From Saprolegnia diclina VS20 (Eukaryota; Oomycota; Saprolegniomycetes; Saprolegniales; Saprolegniaceae): DNA of 64,000 bases. The notes below the pieces were generated by a model. The model worked only from the letters and a program-made list of their open reading frames with translations, did no database searches and had not been told where the DNA came from. A program made the translations under genes and the position numbers. Each line of letters starts with the position of its first letter. Position 1 is the first letter of the stretch. The stretch spans positions 427,793 through 491,792 of the forward strand of contig NW_008246086.1 of assembly GCF_000281045.1 (NCBI RefSeq), given 5' to 3'. Positions 53,001 to 64,000 of this stretch are shown here, one piece after another.

Positions 53001-55111
53001 CCCGACGACCATCACTGCATTGCATCTCCCGCCGCCGTCGTTCACGCTCTTTCAAAGCTCCATGGTGCAGCCCGACACGAAAGCTAATGCTACCGACGTG
53101 AGCACGACGTGGCGGAGTGCCGAGGCGAGCGCAGAGGTTGTGTCCCCCACGCACTTTGCGACGTTCCAGGGGCGGCTTGTGTTTCAGGCGACGACGCCAG
53201 CCGCCGGCACCGAGCTCATGCAGACGTCGGGTGGGGTCACGACACTGCTCGCGGATCTCTACCCCGGGCCATTGAGCGGCAACCCCACCGAAATGGTCGT
53301 CTTCTCGGTCGACGGCAACCTCTACTTTGCCGCCGATGGCATCGACACGTCGTGGCGCCTGCCGCCGTCGCACACTGACACCTGCGGAGGCCTCCGTCGC
53401 AGCTCCGTGTCACCGACCGTTGCCTTTGTCGTCGCCGATGCCAACACGTGGCACCCCACCGCGGTACGCGCCAAATGCCAACATGTAACCGACTACAACC
53501 GGTGGGGAATAGGTGTACGACTGTCCAACCGGTTATGCGTGGGCGACCACAGCGCAAGGCCAAGCACTCTTCGTCGGCACGCAAGGTGCGAATGGATCGC
53601 TGGCCGAGCCATTGACGTACTATGACCAATGCGGCTGGGACGGGTACACCTACGGGGGTCGCACCCGCCACTGCTTTTGGTTTGCCGACTCGGGGGTACG
53701 CCCTACTGTTTTCTCGGTGAAGGAAATGATGCAAAATATCGTGATGTAGACCACGGGCGCCTGCAAGCACGCGGGCCAGCGCGACTCGTTCCGCATTGAA
53801 TTCGATGCGTCGACGACCAATTTTGCCGGAATAGTATGCGTAGCAACGCCGTCGACACCGACGCGTGGGCGCGAACTCTGGCGCACCGACGGTGTCGTGA
53901 CATCGCGCGTCACGGACATTGCGATCGGTTCGGACAGCGCCAACCCTACGTACCTCACCGAGTACAACGGTCAGCTCTACTTCCAGGCGTCGACGTCCGA
54001 CCTCGGCGCGGAGCTCTACACGTTTGACGGCACGCGAGCAACGATCGTATCTGATATCGTACGGGGGAGTCGCAGCAGCCACCCGCGGTGTCTCACCGTG
54101 TACGGCGGCGCCTTGTTCTTTACCGCCGACTCGGACGTCTTTGGCGCCGAATTGTGGACGTTTGACGGGACCAACGCGCTTCTTGTGCACGACATCTGCA
54201 CCGGCGTCTGCGCGTCATCACCGACGTCGCTTGTGGCGTTGCCCAACTGGCTTCTCTTCCAAGCCGACGACGGTGTTCACGGCCCCGAGCTTTGGAAAAC
54301 CAACGGCGTGAGCACGATGCTGCTGCTGGACATTTACTTGGGCCCGACCGGATCCCTGCCGTCGATGCTCACTCGTTTTGGCACTAGTGTCTATTTCGCA
54401 GCCAACGACGGTGTCCACGGCACCGAGCTCTGGGTCACGGACGGCAATAGCGCAAATATGCTCGTCGATCTCGTACCTGGGGCAACGTCGTCGTCGCCGC
54501 AGTACTTCACCGTGGCGTCGGCGGGCCTTCGCAACACGCTGTCGGTGTCGCCGGCTTTGTACTTTGCCGCCACCACCGCCGACGGTCAAAGGACGCTGTA
54601 TGCATCCGACGGTTCGATCGGCGGGACCAAATGGGTCACGGCACCGGTGGCGATCGACGACGCGGCGCTGCAAGCGATGCCGCGACCGGCATTTGGACTC
54701 GCGCAGTCGACGCTCTTTTACCCGGGGAGGAGTCCGCAACTGGCGTGGGCTTCCGTGTGGAACGGCAAGCAGCCATTTGTGCCGCTTGCCCGCTCGCAAT
54801 CCGTCTACCTCGTGGACGTCGACCAGTCGACAGCGCTGGCGACCGTGTCGATGTCGGTATCTTTTGGCCAAATTGTCATCGCCACGACCGCAACCCGTGT
54901 CACGTTTGTCGTCGGCTCCAACGGTGTGCCAAGCCAGATGCTGACGCTGCAAGGCGCGGTGCCGGACCTCAACCTTGCGCTTCGCGACATCTTGTATGTG
55001 GCCTCCGCCACGTCGACCGGTGACGACACGGTCGCTCTCTCGGTCGCACGGCAAGGCGATTGGTTGGCCCCGAGCACCGCGTCGTTTCCGGTGCGTCTTG
55101 TGTCAACCTAG
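35020..55111 (+). CDS. Giant secreted repeat protein, about 6567 residues
   Basis: Nine exons (35020-35115, 35165-35266, 35316-37386, 37437-38341, 38386-42097, 42146-47590, 47636-53463, 53513-53695, 53750-55111) splice in frame through introns of 44-54 nt. The ATG at 35020 opens a signal peptide (WGLAAASIGAVLSALVDA). No membrane helix or anchor is seen at the C-terminus. Three modules alternate. Cadherin-like beta domains, with EDTPL or DEDT starts, DHGTL strands and NDPP or NDAP linkers, occur at about residues 40-330, 2120-3370, 3900-4240, 4800-5900 and at the end. A beta repeat of about 100 residues (G-F-L...L..L....V.V...W.ITF) fills about 400-1600, 1800-2110 and 3400-3890. Two propeller cassettes lie near 4240-4720 and 5915-6415. 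A surface or adhesive role is inferred from the architecture; no function is established. Confidence 0.9.
36390..40060 (+). repeat. First block of ~100-residue beta repeats
   Basis: About ten degenerate protein repeats inside the giant gene. Each has a GTF-like start, an alternating hydrophobic strand, an A...ALQ..L helix-like stretch, a V.V strand and a WxITF strand. Examples are near 36600 (CTWSITFTS), 36960 (FTWHITFVA), 38260 (FTWDITHTS), 38630 (HWQITFLTS) and 39690 (YCWAITFYP). Related copies recur at 40620-41540 and 45450-46930. DNA identity between copies is low, so the expansion is old. Confidence 0.75.
48010..49690 (+). repeat. Propeller cassette A in giant gene
   Basis: Seven ELWxxDGT-type blades are readable: ELFGSDGT, QLWQTDGT, ELYRYDGT, ELWVTSVS, ELYTFNGV, ELYVSDGT and LWYGSDGS. 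Between blades 1 and 2 a Cys/Trp-rich module is inserted (VYDCPIGYTW, then NECGWDGYT, KHAG, and FAGIVC). No intron interrupts this copy. Confidence 0.8.
53040..54650 (+). repeat. Propeller cassette B in giant gene
   Basis: Second copy with the same order: ELMQTSGG, then the insert (VYDCPTGYAW, DQCGWDGYT, KHAG, FAGIVC), then ELWRTDGV, ELYTFDGT, ELWTFDGT, ELWKTNGV, ELWVTDGN and LYASDGS. Here two introns (53464-53512 and 53696-53749) cut out exon 8, which encodes exactly VYDCP to FADSG. Confidence 0.8.
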
Positions 55112-55566
55112 TCCCTACACACAAGATTATTTGCCCTTGTCAATGTGTCAATTCATACATAGTATACACGAAATTTGTGAAACAACGTGTTTTGTCGCCG
55201 AAGGTTGTCGAGTTGTTACGAAATTCGTACAAAAATAAACCACCAGCACTAGGCGCGTCACAATAACAGGTCCAAGTGGCTGCCATGCTCTTGATGTTCC
55301 GTGTGGGCCACTGCAAGATGAATTTACTTACGTCCACGGAGCTAACATGACGCGTCCTCGCCACATTGCACTTTGAGGTACTGGAGAATCGTGCCATGCA
55401 TTTAGTAGATCGTCGATGCGCACGGTAGTGTACATAGTAGCTCGTGTTTCCGCTGCTATAGAGCCGCAAGTCGACGGTACGCCGTGGGCAGAAGCCTGCA
55501 GTCAACGCTGCCCCGTCAGTTGTCGCAACATCCCAACCGAAAAGACCATAAATGATATGTAAACAC
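55112..55566. other. Convergent intergenic region
   Basis: 455 nt between the stops of the giant gene and the ankyrin-PDZ gene. The left part is AT-rich, as expected for 3' ends. No gene is seen. Confidence 0.5.
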
Positions 55567-57151
55567 TTAGACGGACGACACGGACGAGCGTTTCCGGTAG
55601 AGACTTCGAAACAGCCGGGGTCGGTCCTTGGACTCTTGGCGAAAGCGAAGCGTGAGTGGGCGCGTCGCGTCCGTGAGGGCCCACAGCGTGTGCTGCATGC
55701 CAGCGTACTCGACGTGTGTGTGGTTATTGATGCCGACGAGGCAGTCGCCGACGTTGACGCCTGGAAACGCCGACTGGAACGCCGGTGAGAGCGCGACAAC
55801 GACGATCTTGACGCGCTGGCCCTTGGCGTCAGCGACGCCTTCCAGAGACAAGCCAATTTGACCCGGCGTCGTCACCACAATGTCATACAACGACTCGGTC
55901 TTTCGCTGGGGCTTCGGCGGCTCAAGCCGGACAAGGCTCAATGTGGCCATGGCGGCAAACCGGTGGGCGCCTGTGGCCGCGACGACCGCCGGTGGCACGA
56001 CCTCGCTCGAGACCGAACTCGTCTCCCAGTCGTCGCTTGCCGACGAGCACGACTCGAGCGTGCTTAGCTCCAGCGCACGCGAGTCTTCGGTCGGGTCTTG
56101 GTTGTCCGAGACGGCTTGGTTGTTGCCTCTACATGTCACTTGGAATCAGTCGAATGCTTGGCGTCGGGCAGCGCACCGCTGGCGCAGGACGAGGTCATTG
56201 ACGCTCTTGACCGAGACTGTTTGGCCAGAGTCGAGGTCCTTGACGCACAGTGTGTCTTCCAGAGCGCGCATCGCTTCTGTCGACAAGGCCACCGGCGTCG
56301 GGCGGTACTGCTCGTAGTAGATACGGTACATCGATGGCACATCCAGCACTTCCGCGTCGAGCGTGATGCACCCGACGTGGCCTATCAAGGCGCTTGCAGC
56401 GGTACATACATCGTTGTCGTCGTTGTACCTGGCGGCACGGGGATCGTGCGCGACGTCTGTTCCCACACAGGCACGGACGACTGCAAGTCGACTACCCGGA
56501 TCCGGTCCAAATGGCTGTGGTCGGGAGGCGCGTGGAACATGACCTTGAGCGGCTTTTTGAACTCGTGCGTTGGCGCCGGGATCTCGAGCGTGTAGCCGCG
56601 GTCGGCCATGTGCTTATCGACGATGCCCCAGCAGACGCGGACGGCGGTCTCGTGCGACAACATCTCCGTGTGCTGGAGGAGAGAGCGCGCCTTTTGGACC
56701 CGCGGGAATGAAAGGTCGGAAGCGCCAAAGCCAAAGATGTTGTACTCGACGTGCACGCCTCGGCGGAGCAGTTCGTGCACGACGTCGATCGCGCCGCCGG
56801 CGCTACGCCATGCTGAGCCGCGAGATATGCAGACCGACGTACCAGGCGTAATGCAGGCAGCTCCAGCCGCGGGCGTCCGTGTGGTTGATGTCGCAGCCAG
56901 CGTCGGCGAGGATCACCGAGATGCGCAGGCGCGTGTCCGTGTCCTGCTTGATGGCCAGCCTACAGGCATACTTGGCATGAGAGACGTCGCATGCGCGCCG
57001 TGTACATGAGCAGGTTGCGTCCACGCTTGTCAATGTGCTTGAGGTTGACGCCCTTCTCGATGGCCAAGCGCACGCCCTCGACGTGGCCGTAGCGCAGCGA
57101 GTGCACGAGCATCTTGAGCAGCGCAACATGGAGGAGGCTCTGGACGCCCAT
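55567..57151 (-). CDS. Ankyrin repeat and PDZ domain protein
   Basis: Scaffold-type protein. The ATG at 57151 begins MGVQSLLHVALLKMLV, then an ankyrin unit with HVEGVRLAIEKGVNLKH. The next unit is rebuilt across a 46-nt intron as GRNLLMLAIKQDTD, followed by ILADAGCDINHTDARGW and CLHYA. A third partial unit (HELLRRGVHVEYN) opens the long middle exon, whose later part (SFPRVQKARSLLQH, VMFHAPPDHSHLD) is not recognised. After further exons comes a PDZ domain at about 55880-55630 (DIVVTTPGQIGLSLEGV, VNVGDCLVGINN). The gene ends KRSSVSSV at the TAA at 55567. The PDZ carboxylate loop reads IGLSL, an acceptable variant of GLGF. Role and partners are unknown. Confidence 0.75.
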
Positions 57152-57794
57152 CGTGATCTCCGCGACTGGCCCTCTCCCAAGCGAATAAAATTATTGAATA
57201 TTATTGCACCGCCGTTACACAGGATACGCCATTTTATATTACTCGCAGCGTCGAACGCCATCAGATTTCCGACGTGGCGGCCGGCGTCGTCGCGCTCGCA
57301 GGCAGACCTCGCCTGGTCATGGCCATGGCTATGGCCATGCCAGCGCCTTGGCAGCGACCGTATGAGCCTCATGAAAGGCTCCTCGCTCGCAGGCCAAGTG
57401 GCCATCGACGAATGGAACGACCAACGAACGTGGCTTTAGCCCGGCTCTTCAGGGCCGCGATCTTTGCACGGATCGCAGTGTACCTTGTGGCATGCGCGAC
57501 GTCTGGCGAGGACGAGCGAGCGCGCTCAGGAAGCGCCAGACGATCGGTGTGGTAGAGAGCTCCATTGCGCAGAGAGCGCGCCGTTGACGATGATGATCTC
57601 GGCACGACGAGCGAGCAGAAGTGATTCCGGCAACGCGGTGCGTCGGATGCTGGCGCAGCAGCATGCATGGTTCCATGGACGGTCAGCCACGAGCACAAGC
57701 ATGGAGGCAAAACAACGCTTGGTCATGTAGCTGCAAGGGAGGAGCGGTGGTATTCAATGGCATTACATATCAGCGATTGTGTCGGGACAAGCGC
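57152..57794. other. Intergenic, AT-rich promoter-like left part
   Basis: 643 nt between two minus-strand genes. The segment 57180-57245 is strongly AT-rich (AATAAAATTATTGAATATTA) just upstream of the ankyrin-PDZ start, and a copy of ATGGCC repeats is at about 57315-57338. No gene is seen. Confidence 0.45.
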
Positions 57795-59026
57795 CTAGTC
57801 TTCGTACATCCACTTGTTGCGGATGCGGTGGCGCTTGCGCTTCTTCTCCGCGTTGACCTTCTTCCAGTCGACGTTCTTCTTCTGGAGCGCTTCCTTCATG
57901 CGCTTGGCCTCCGCACGGTTGGCCTCAAAGGCCGTCATGTCGAAGAAGTTGCTCATTTGGCGCCCGGCCTTGTCGCTCGGTACGCCGGCCTTGGCCCAGT
58001 AGTCGTTGTCGAGGCCCGCGCTCGCAAACCGCCCGCTCACGAGGCTCATGCCGGCCGTCGACGAGTAGTCATACCCCACACGCGACGCAATCGACGCGTT
58101 CGCCGCCGCCGCTTGCGCATCCACCGGGACCCAGTCCGCGTTCTACAGCAAGCGTGTGAGTGCACATCATATGCGAACGTAATACCACATACGCCGGCCG
58201 CGATGCCGCCTTCGGTCGGGACCTCCCACTGCGTCGTGCCCGTCTCCGAGTCGTGGTAGTAGTAGCGCTGCGTGTTGGTATCGTAGTGCTGCTGCCAGCG
58301 CGCCGTGTTGCCCGACGCCCCGACGTTGCCAAGGATCGAGTTGAGGCGGTTGACCGGGTCGTTTGCACTCGCCACTGGCGCCGACGTCGTCGGTGCGGTT
58401 GCCGTCGCCGCCGACTGCGCCTTGGCCGCCGACGAGTTGGCAGCAGCGGCCGCTGCCTTGTTCATCCATTCTTGGTACTTGGCGCTGCCCGAGACGACCT
58501 CGGTGCTCGCAATCGCGGACCCGTCCTTGATCACACCGTCGACGGGCTCTTCCCACGTCGTTTCCTTGGTGTGCACGTTGAAGAAGTACGGCTTGTTGGA
58601 CGTCGCGTCGATGTACCGGTAGTAGTCGGGTGCCTTCTCATCAGCGACGGGCGTCGGCTTGGGCGCATCCGCGATCGCGCCAAAGGCGTACTCTTCCTCG
58701 ATGTTTTCGTCCTCTTCTTCGTCGTCGTCTTCGCCTTGGTCGGACGTGTAGAACGTCGGCGCCTCCCACTGCGTCTTGCCCGAGTTCATGTCCGAGTAGT
58801 ATGGCTTCTGGGTCGTCGGGTCAATGTACTTGACCCAGAGGCAGCCATCGTCGTCCTCGATGGCCTCGGCCTTGCGCTTCTTCCCGCTCTCGCCGTCGCC
58901 GCCAGCTTTCGCCGCAAAGTCCTTGGGCTCATCCCACGTCGTCTCGCCCGTCGTCTCGTTGAAGTAGTACGCCTTGTTCGAGTCTTCATCCACGTGGCGG
59001 ACCCATGCGCTCGTCGGCGGGCTCAT
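57795..59026 (-). CDS. Four-WW-domain protein, probably splicing-related
   Basis: Two exons (59026-58193 and 58142-57795, intron 50 nt) give 393 residues. Four WW domains are visible: AWVRHVDEDSNKAYYFN...TTWDEP (residues 7-37), LWVKYIDPTTQKPYYSD...TQWEAP (about 61-92), YYRYIDATSNKPYFFN...TTWEEP (about 137-168; first Trp replaced by Tyr) and RWQQHYDTNTQRYYYHD...TQWEVP (about 243-273). A stretch rich in Asp and Glu separates domains 2 and 3. The C-terminus is a basic helical tail (AKRMKEALQKKN, EKKRKRHRIRNKWMYED). WW arrays plus a basic tail resemble FBP21/WBP4-like spliceosome-associated proteins, so binding to Pro-rich splicing factors is inferred. The first true ATG is at 59026; the frame can be read further only from a GTG. 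Confidence 0.85.
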
Positions 59027-60267
59027 TCTGGACCGCGGAATCCTTCTTTCGGTCACTGGCTGTGGGTTTGGTGGATCCCGCTAAAGTGCGTCCTTCGACT
59101 TTTTTCACGCCTCCTTAGCCACCCGCCGACTGCAACCAGGTGGAACATGCAGACCTTGAAGGTGTATGATGTAAGCGCTGCGTCACTTGGGTCCATGCGT
59201 CTGTCTGCGCGCGGTGAATGCACGCACTTCTGCCTCTGTACAGCGCCGTCAGGCACGCGCGCTTCCTCACCGAACAAAAATTTGCACGCATAAAACAGGC
59301 AGCCCGATCGCGCAAGCAGCGCCATGAGGCATGTCTCCTTGTAGCGTCACCTCTCTACTGCACTCGCATTCAAGACCGTAGTGCATCGACAGTCCATGCC
59401 GCGGGACGTAGTGGACACTCGTGATGAGCTACTAATGCCTTGGGTATGCAGCCGCAAGTAGCAAGCACGCGCCATACGGCTGCGCCGTGGAGCATACCGG
59501 TAACAGTCGTCGTCGCTCCCACGAGGCATGTCATCGGTCGATAGGTTTTCCCAACGACGTGCACGACGTTGAAAAGGCTCGGGCATCGGGGGCCTTGATC
59601 GTGCGGGTAAAATGCCAGCTAAAGATGCGTGCGTTCAGCCATTCGAATAAAGACGCGGCGCCAACACACTTGAAGTTTGTATGCAACTGCAAAGTCCGGC
59701 GTGGCGCGTTTCTCTGTACAGTCTGTCAATGACACGACAGCTTGTGCAGATCATGGGTGCGCATGGCGGCGCGTCGCCGTCCCGTCCTACGCTCGTTCGC
59801 TGCGGCTTTGTCGATCTTGGGGCGTCATCATCATACTGCGTGGCGGTGCCCTGTACATGCTGGAAGTTGAACCGGCCAAGTCGTCGTCTCTGCGTCGTTC
59901 CCAAGTGGGCTACTCGAGCAGCACATCCTCAACAGCAGACGCAGTGGTGCAGGGAACGTTTGGTAAACAGCCCTCCCGCATCTCGCAACACATGTGCTCA
60001 AGAGTGGCATGATGCAATGTATATCGTCGTCGCCATTTCGTTCGGCTCTGGACGGGAAGCTCGGCGCGGGGGCTACCTCCTAGTACGTGTAGGGGTCTGC
60101 GCGAGGTCCATACACTGTCACCACATACACTCGAGCTTGAACTTGGTCGTTCATCTCCACCACGACCAACACAGTGCAGGAGACATGTCAGACGTGGGCA
60201 GGAATAAATTAGCAAACGTGGAGATCGAATAGAGCAAAAAGGGCACGGACAGCGACGACGACGACGG
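59027..60267. other. Long intergenic region, no supported gene
   Basis: 1241 nt between two minus-strand genes. Only short frames, no recognisable domain, no coding-like codon bias. A multi-exon gene of very small exons cannot be excluded. Confidence 0.4.
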
Positions 60268-60675
60268 CTAGTGGGAGGACCACGTACTCGGCGACCCGAG
60301 CATTTCAAACTCGGCCGAGTCTTCCGTGAGTTCCATGGACGTAAGGAGAATGTCAAAGTCGATCTGGGAGAGCGGTGGCAGCTCTTCCGTTGCGCCGTTC
60401 GCAGCAAAGGCTATGGGCTCGAGGTCGAGGCTCGCCGAGCGCTGGAGGACCTTGGCCTTCTCAATGAGCTCACAGTATGCCAGCACGTCTTTGGGCCGCG
60501 TCGACGGCGACCGCTGGTCGAGCGACTTGCGCTTGAGCACGTAGAGCTGTTGCATCGCGTTGGCCTTTTCGCGGTGGTATTCGCACAGGTTGTGCAGCGA
60601 CCCGTTCTTCTTGCTCGACCGCGCGTTCATGCACGGCTTGTTCGGGTACTTGCAGAGGCTCGGATTCGGCTCCAT
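60268..60675 (-). CDS. Small Cys/His-motif protein, unknown function
   Basis: Single exon of 135 residues from the ATG at 60675. The N-terminal 40 residues hold a Cys/His pattern: Cys in LCKYPNKPCMNAR, then NGSLHNLCEYHREKAN, giving C-x6-C-x15-C-x2-H, suggestive of a small zinc site. I recall similar CxYP...NG-LH-LC-xHR-xKAN stretches at the N-terminus of uncharacterised oomycete proteins, but cannot verify it here. The rest is polar and acidic, with LPPLSQIDFDILLTSM. A textbook Inr+FPR element ends four bases before the ATG, which supports both the gene and its start. Confidence 0.75.
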   Translation of the reverse strand: MEPNPSLCKYPNKPCMNARSSKKNGSLHNLCEYHREKANAMQQLYVLKRKSLDQRSPSTRPKDVLAYCELIEKAKVLQRSASLDLEPIAFAANGATEELPPLSQIDFDILLTSMELTEDSAEFEMLGSPSTWSSH

Positions 60676-60679
60676 TGCT

Positions 60680-60697
60680 GGAAAATTGAAAAGTGAC
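60680..60697 (-). promoter_or_regulatory. Inr+FPR core promoter of small Cys/His gene
   Basis: On the minus strand GTCACTTTTCAATTTTCC is a near-perfect oomycete initiator with flanking region. It predicts a leader of only about 20 nt. Confidence 0.65.
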
Positions 60698-61449
60698 AGC
60701 TGTACTACCCATTTTGTGTAGAGAGGAGGAGGAGCATCGTCGTCGTCGTCGTCGTCTCCCGGTGTACCTTGTGTTTTATTGCTACTCCAGCTGCTGAATC
60801 AGGCGCCGTCAATGAGCGCCAACCCAAACTGGTGTCCTTCTGTCCAACCTGCGCTGCGATTGGTGCAAATGGAATCACCGCACCTTGTGATTGGCTACTC
60901 GCGGCGCTCGCCGCAGGCACCAGGACGTGACAAGGGACTCATCATGCATGATGCGCAGGCGGTGACCGCGCCAGGCGCACTGCGTGGCTCTCCGCCACGT
61001 CTGCATCTCACCAAGTGCGATGGAGTAGGACGACGACGACATACTGAGCACTGGCGCGTCCCACACTTCAACATGACTGTGTAGACAGGCCACACCAGTG
61101 CGCTAGGCGCACGCACCTCAACGCCTCAAGTATGCATCGCTCCAAGCCCCGTGTGCACGCCTCGGTGGACGCTTGGCGGGGACACAGAGGTGGCCGGCTA
61201 TAAAGACGCGTGGGATTAGACAAGACGCGACTTGGGAGCGATGCAGTGTGGGACCGATCGCCGCGCACCTGCGCTGCCACGTGACACGGAGGAATTTGTG
61301 GCTGCAAACGCTCGTGACGAGCCGTGCGTCATCTTGAAGCGCGCTATGCACGAGCGCCATCTCTACCCGCACGAGTAGCTTTGCGCAAGAGAAGAGTACG
61401 CACGAGTTCAAAGTTGGATCTGGGTAGCTTGCATACCAGTGCTCTATAT
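60698..61449. other. Intergenic, no gene seen
   Basis: About 750 nt, including a CGTCGT trinucleotide run at about 60737-60754. No domain or convincing frame. Confidence 0.45.
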
Positions 61450-62604
61450 CTACAACCGCAGCTTCTTCTTGGTCGGCTTGGCTGCATCCGCTTGGTTGCG
61501 CTTCTTGCCCTTGTCCGACATGCGCTTGGCAAGGCTCGCCTTGCCTTCCTCCACCTTGTTCCAGTACTGCCCCGTCGTCGTGCGGAAGCTGGCCTTGGGC
61601 GCGCCCGTGTCCAACTCGACGAGCACCATACGGTTGCCAACCTGTACAACACGTGCACGTCAGCTGCGACCGATCACATGGCAGCAAAGGACTGCACCTT
61701 CATGCCACTCTTCTTCGTGGCGGCGACGGCTTCGGCTTCGGTCTCAAACTCAACGTACCCAAATCCCTTTGAATTTTTCGTGTGGTTCCACACGGGCAGA
61801 CGCACGCTAATGATCGTGCCGCAGGACCTATGGAGAAATGGTTTTTGAGTTGCGCGAGGCTAGCACGAAGTGTGTACTCGAAGGCCTCCTTGACTTCGGC
61901 GTCCGTGATCTCGTACGGCAGCTGCTTGACAAAGACCGTCCGGCAGCCCTTGATGGCCTTTGTCGACTTGGACTTGGTCATGACCGCTTCGAGCGTGCGA
62001 GGCGTCTCGGCGGGGCGGACGCTTAAGTAGCTACATGCACGCTGCATGAGTCCTCGACCGCCTTCGCATGCGAGTAGTACCGCTTCATCATGTACTGGCC
62101 GTCCATGGCCAGCGCCTTCTTGGCGGCCTTGTCCGAGTCGAAGACGATGTGCGCGTACCCACGCGGCTTGCCCGAGTCCTGATACCTAATGCATCTCCAT
62201 CAGCACTATAGGCGAAGAAGCGTGTGGCGTACCGGGGCATGCGCACTTCCTTGACTGCGCCGCAGGCCGAAAAGTGCGACACGAGCGCGCTCTCGTCGGC
62301 GTCGTACGAGATGCCCTCGACGTACACCGTTGCCTTGGTCTTCTCCTTGGCAGCTTGCTTGAGCTCGCTCGCATGGTCGTCCTGCGCAGCGCTACGGCGG
62401 CGTGAGCCACGATGGCGTAAAATGGAGGGACTACCTCTCAGTGTCCTGAACGGCGGTGGCATCCTCGTCGTCGTCGTCCGAGTCGCTGGCCTCCGAGTCT
62501 GATGCCGCTAGCACGGCCTCTTTGACCTGCTTGGGCTTGGGCTTGAAGAAGGCCTTCTCGGTCTCGTCGTCGCTGCTGCTGTAGTCGCTCTCGTCGCTCG
62601 ACAT
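61450..62604 (-). CDS. Two-RRM nucleolin-like RNA-binding protein
   Basis: Predicted nucleolar RNA-binding protein. The ATG at 62604 opens a Ser/Asp/Glu-rich acidic head (MSSDESDYSSSDDETEKAFF and a later SDSDDDED), as in nucleolin. RRM1 has RNP2 VYVEGISY and RNP1 RGYAHIVF, rebuilt across an intron with CTATAG-to-TTAG type ends. RRM2 has RNP2 VFVKQLPY and RNP1 KGFGYVEF. The C-terminus is basic, with TTTGQYWNKV, SDKGKKRNQAD and the terminal KPTKKKLRL, a nuclear or nucleolar signal. At least six exons; exons around 62030-62060 and 61640-61690 were placed by eye. The acidic head, RRM pair and basic tail together suggest a ribosome-biogenesis role. Confidence 0.82.

Positions 62605-64000
<1,396 letters not shown>

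Noticed and set aside
37387-53749. Frameshifts or pseudogenisation of the giant gene
   Set aside because: Each frame change falls at a 44-54-nt GT...AG segment typical of this genome, and the joined frame is continuous.

Overview
This window is nuclear DNA from an oomycete (water mould), most probably a member of the Saprolegniales. Four things point there. (1) A family 2 chitin synthase carries an N-terminal MIT domain, as described for Saprolegnia. (2) A seven-transmembrane receptor is fused to a tyrosine-kinase-like kinase, a receptor plus effector type reported in oomycetes. (3) Several genes have an Inr+FPR-like element just upstream of the start codon, the known oomycete core promoter. 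(4) Genes are compact, with very short introns (mostly 40-60 nt, usually beginning GTA and ending TAG) and a strong preference for G or C at third codon positions. A run of N at 25169-25322 shows that this is a draft assembly.

Layout. 0-13.4 kb: MscS-type channel (-), TRAPPC11 (+), a PH-PH-TBC protein (+), an SLC25 mitochondrial carrier (+), PP1 phosphatase (+) and a short AHA1/Hch1-like Hsp90 co-chaperone (-). 14.2-24.5 kb: the 7TM-TKL receptor kinase (-), a PX-domain AGC kinase (+), queuine tRNA-ribosyltransferase (+), chitin synthase (-) and a small two-helix membrane protein (-). 24.5-27.3 kb: a gene-poor stretch with the assembly gap. 27.3-34.8 kb: presenilin (+), an uncertain small gene (-), mitochondrial aconitase (+), a five-exon TMEM107 homologue (-) that no long open frame reveals, and a small acidic protein (+). 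35.0-55.1 kb: one giant gene of nine exons encoding a secreted repeat protein of about 6567 residues. 55.6-64.0 kb: an ankyrin-PDZ protein (-), a four-WW-domain protein (-), a small Cys/His protein (-), a two-RRM nucleolin-like protein (-) and the 5' end of dihydrolipoyl dehydrogenase (+), cut by the window edge.

Most genes are unrelated housekeeping functions: TCA cycle (aconitase, lipoamide dehydrogenase), vesicle traffic (TRAPPC11, TBC), signalling (PP1, AGC and TKL kinases) and wall synthesis. TMEM107 fits the flagellate zoospore. The least explained content is the giant surface-type protein, which contains two copies of a propeller plus insert cassette, and a palindromic TCCGGATA/TATCCGGA motif that recurs in 5' flanks and never in the coding regions I read.
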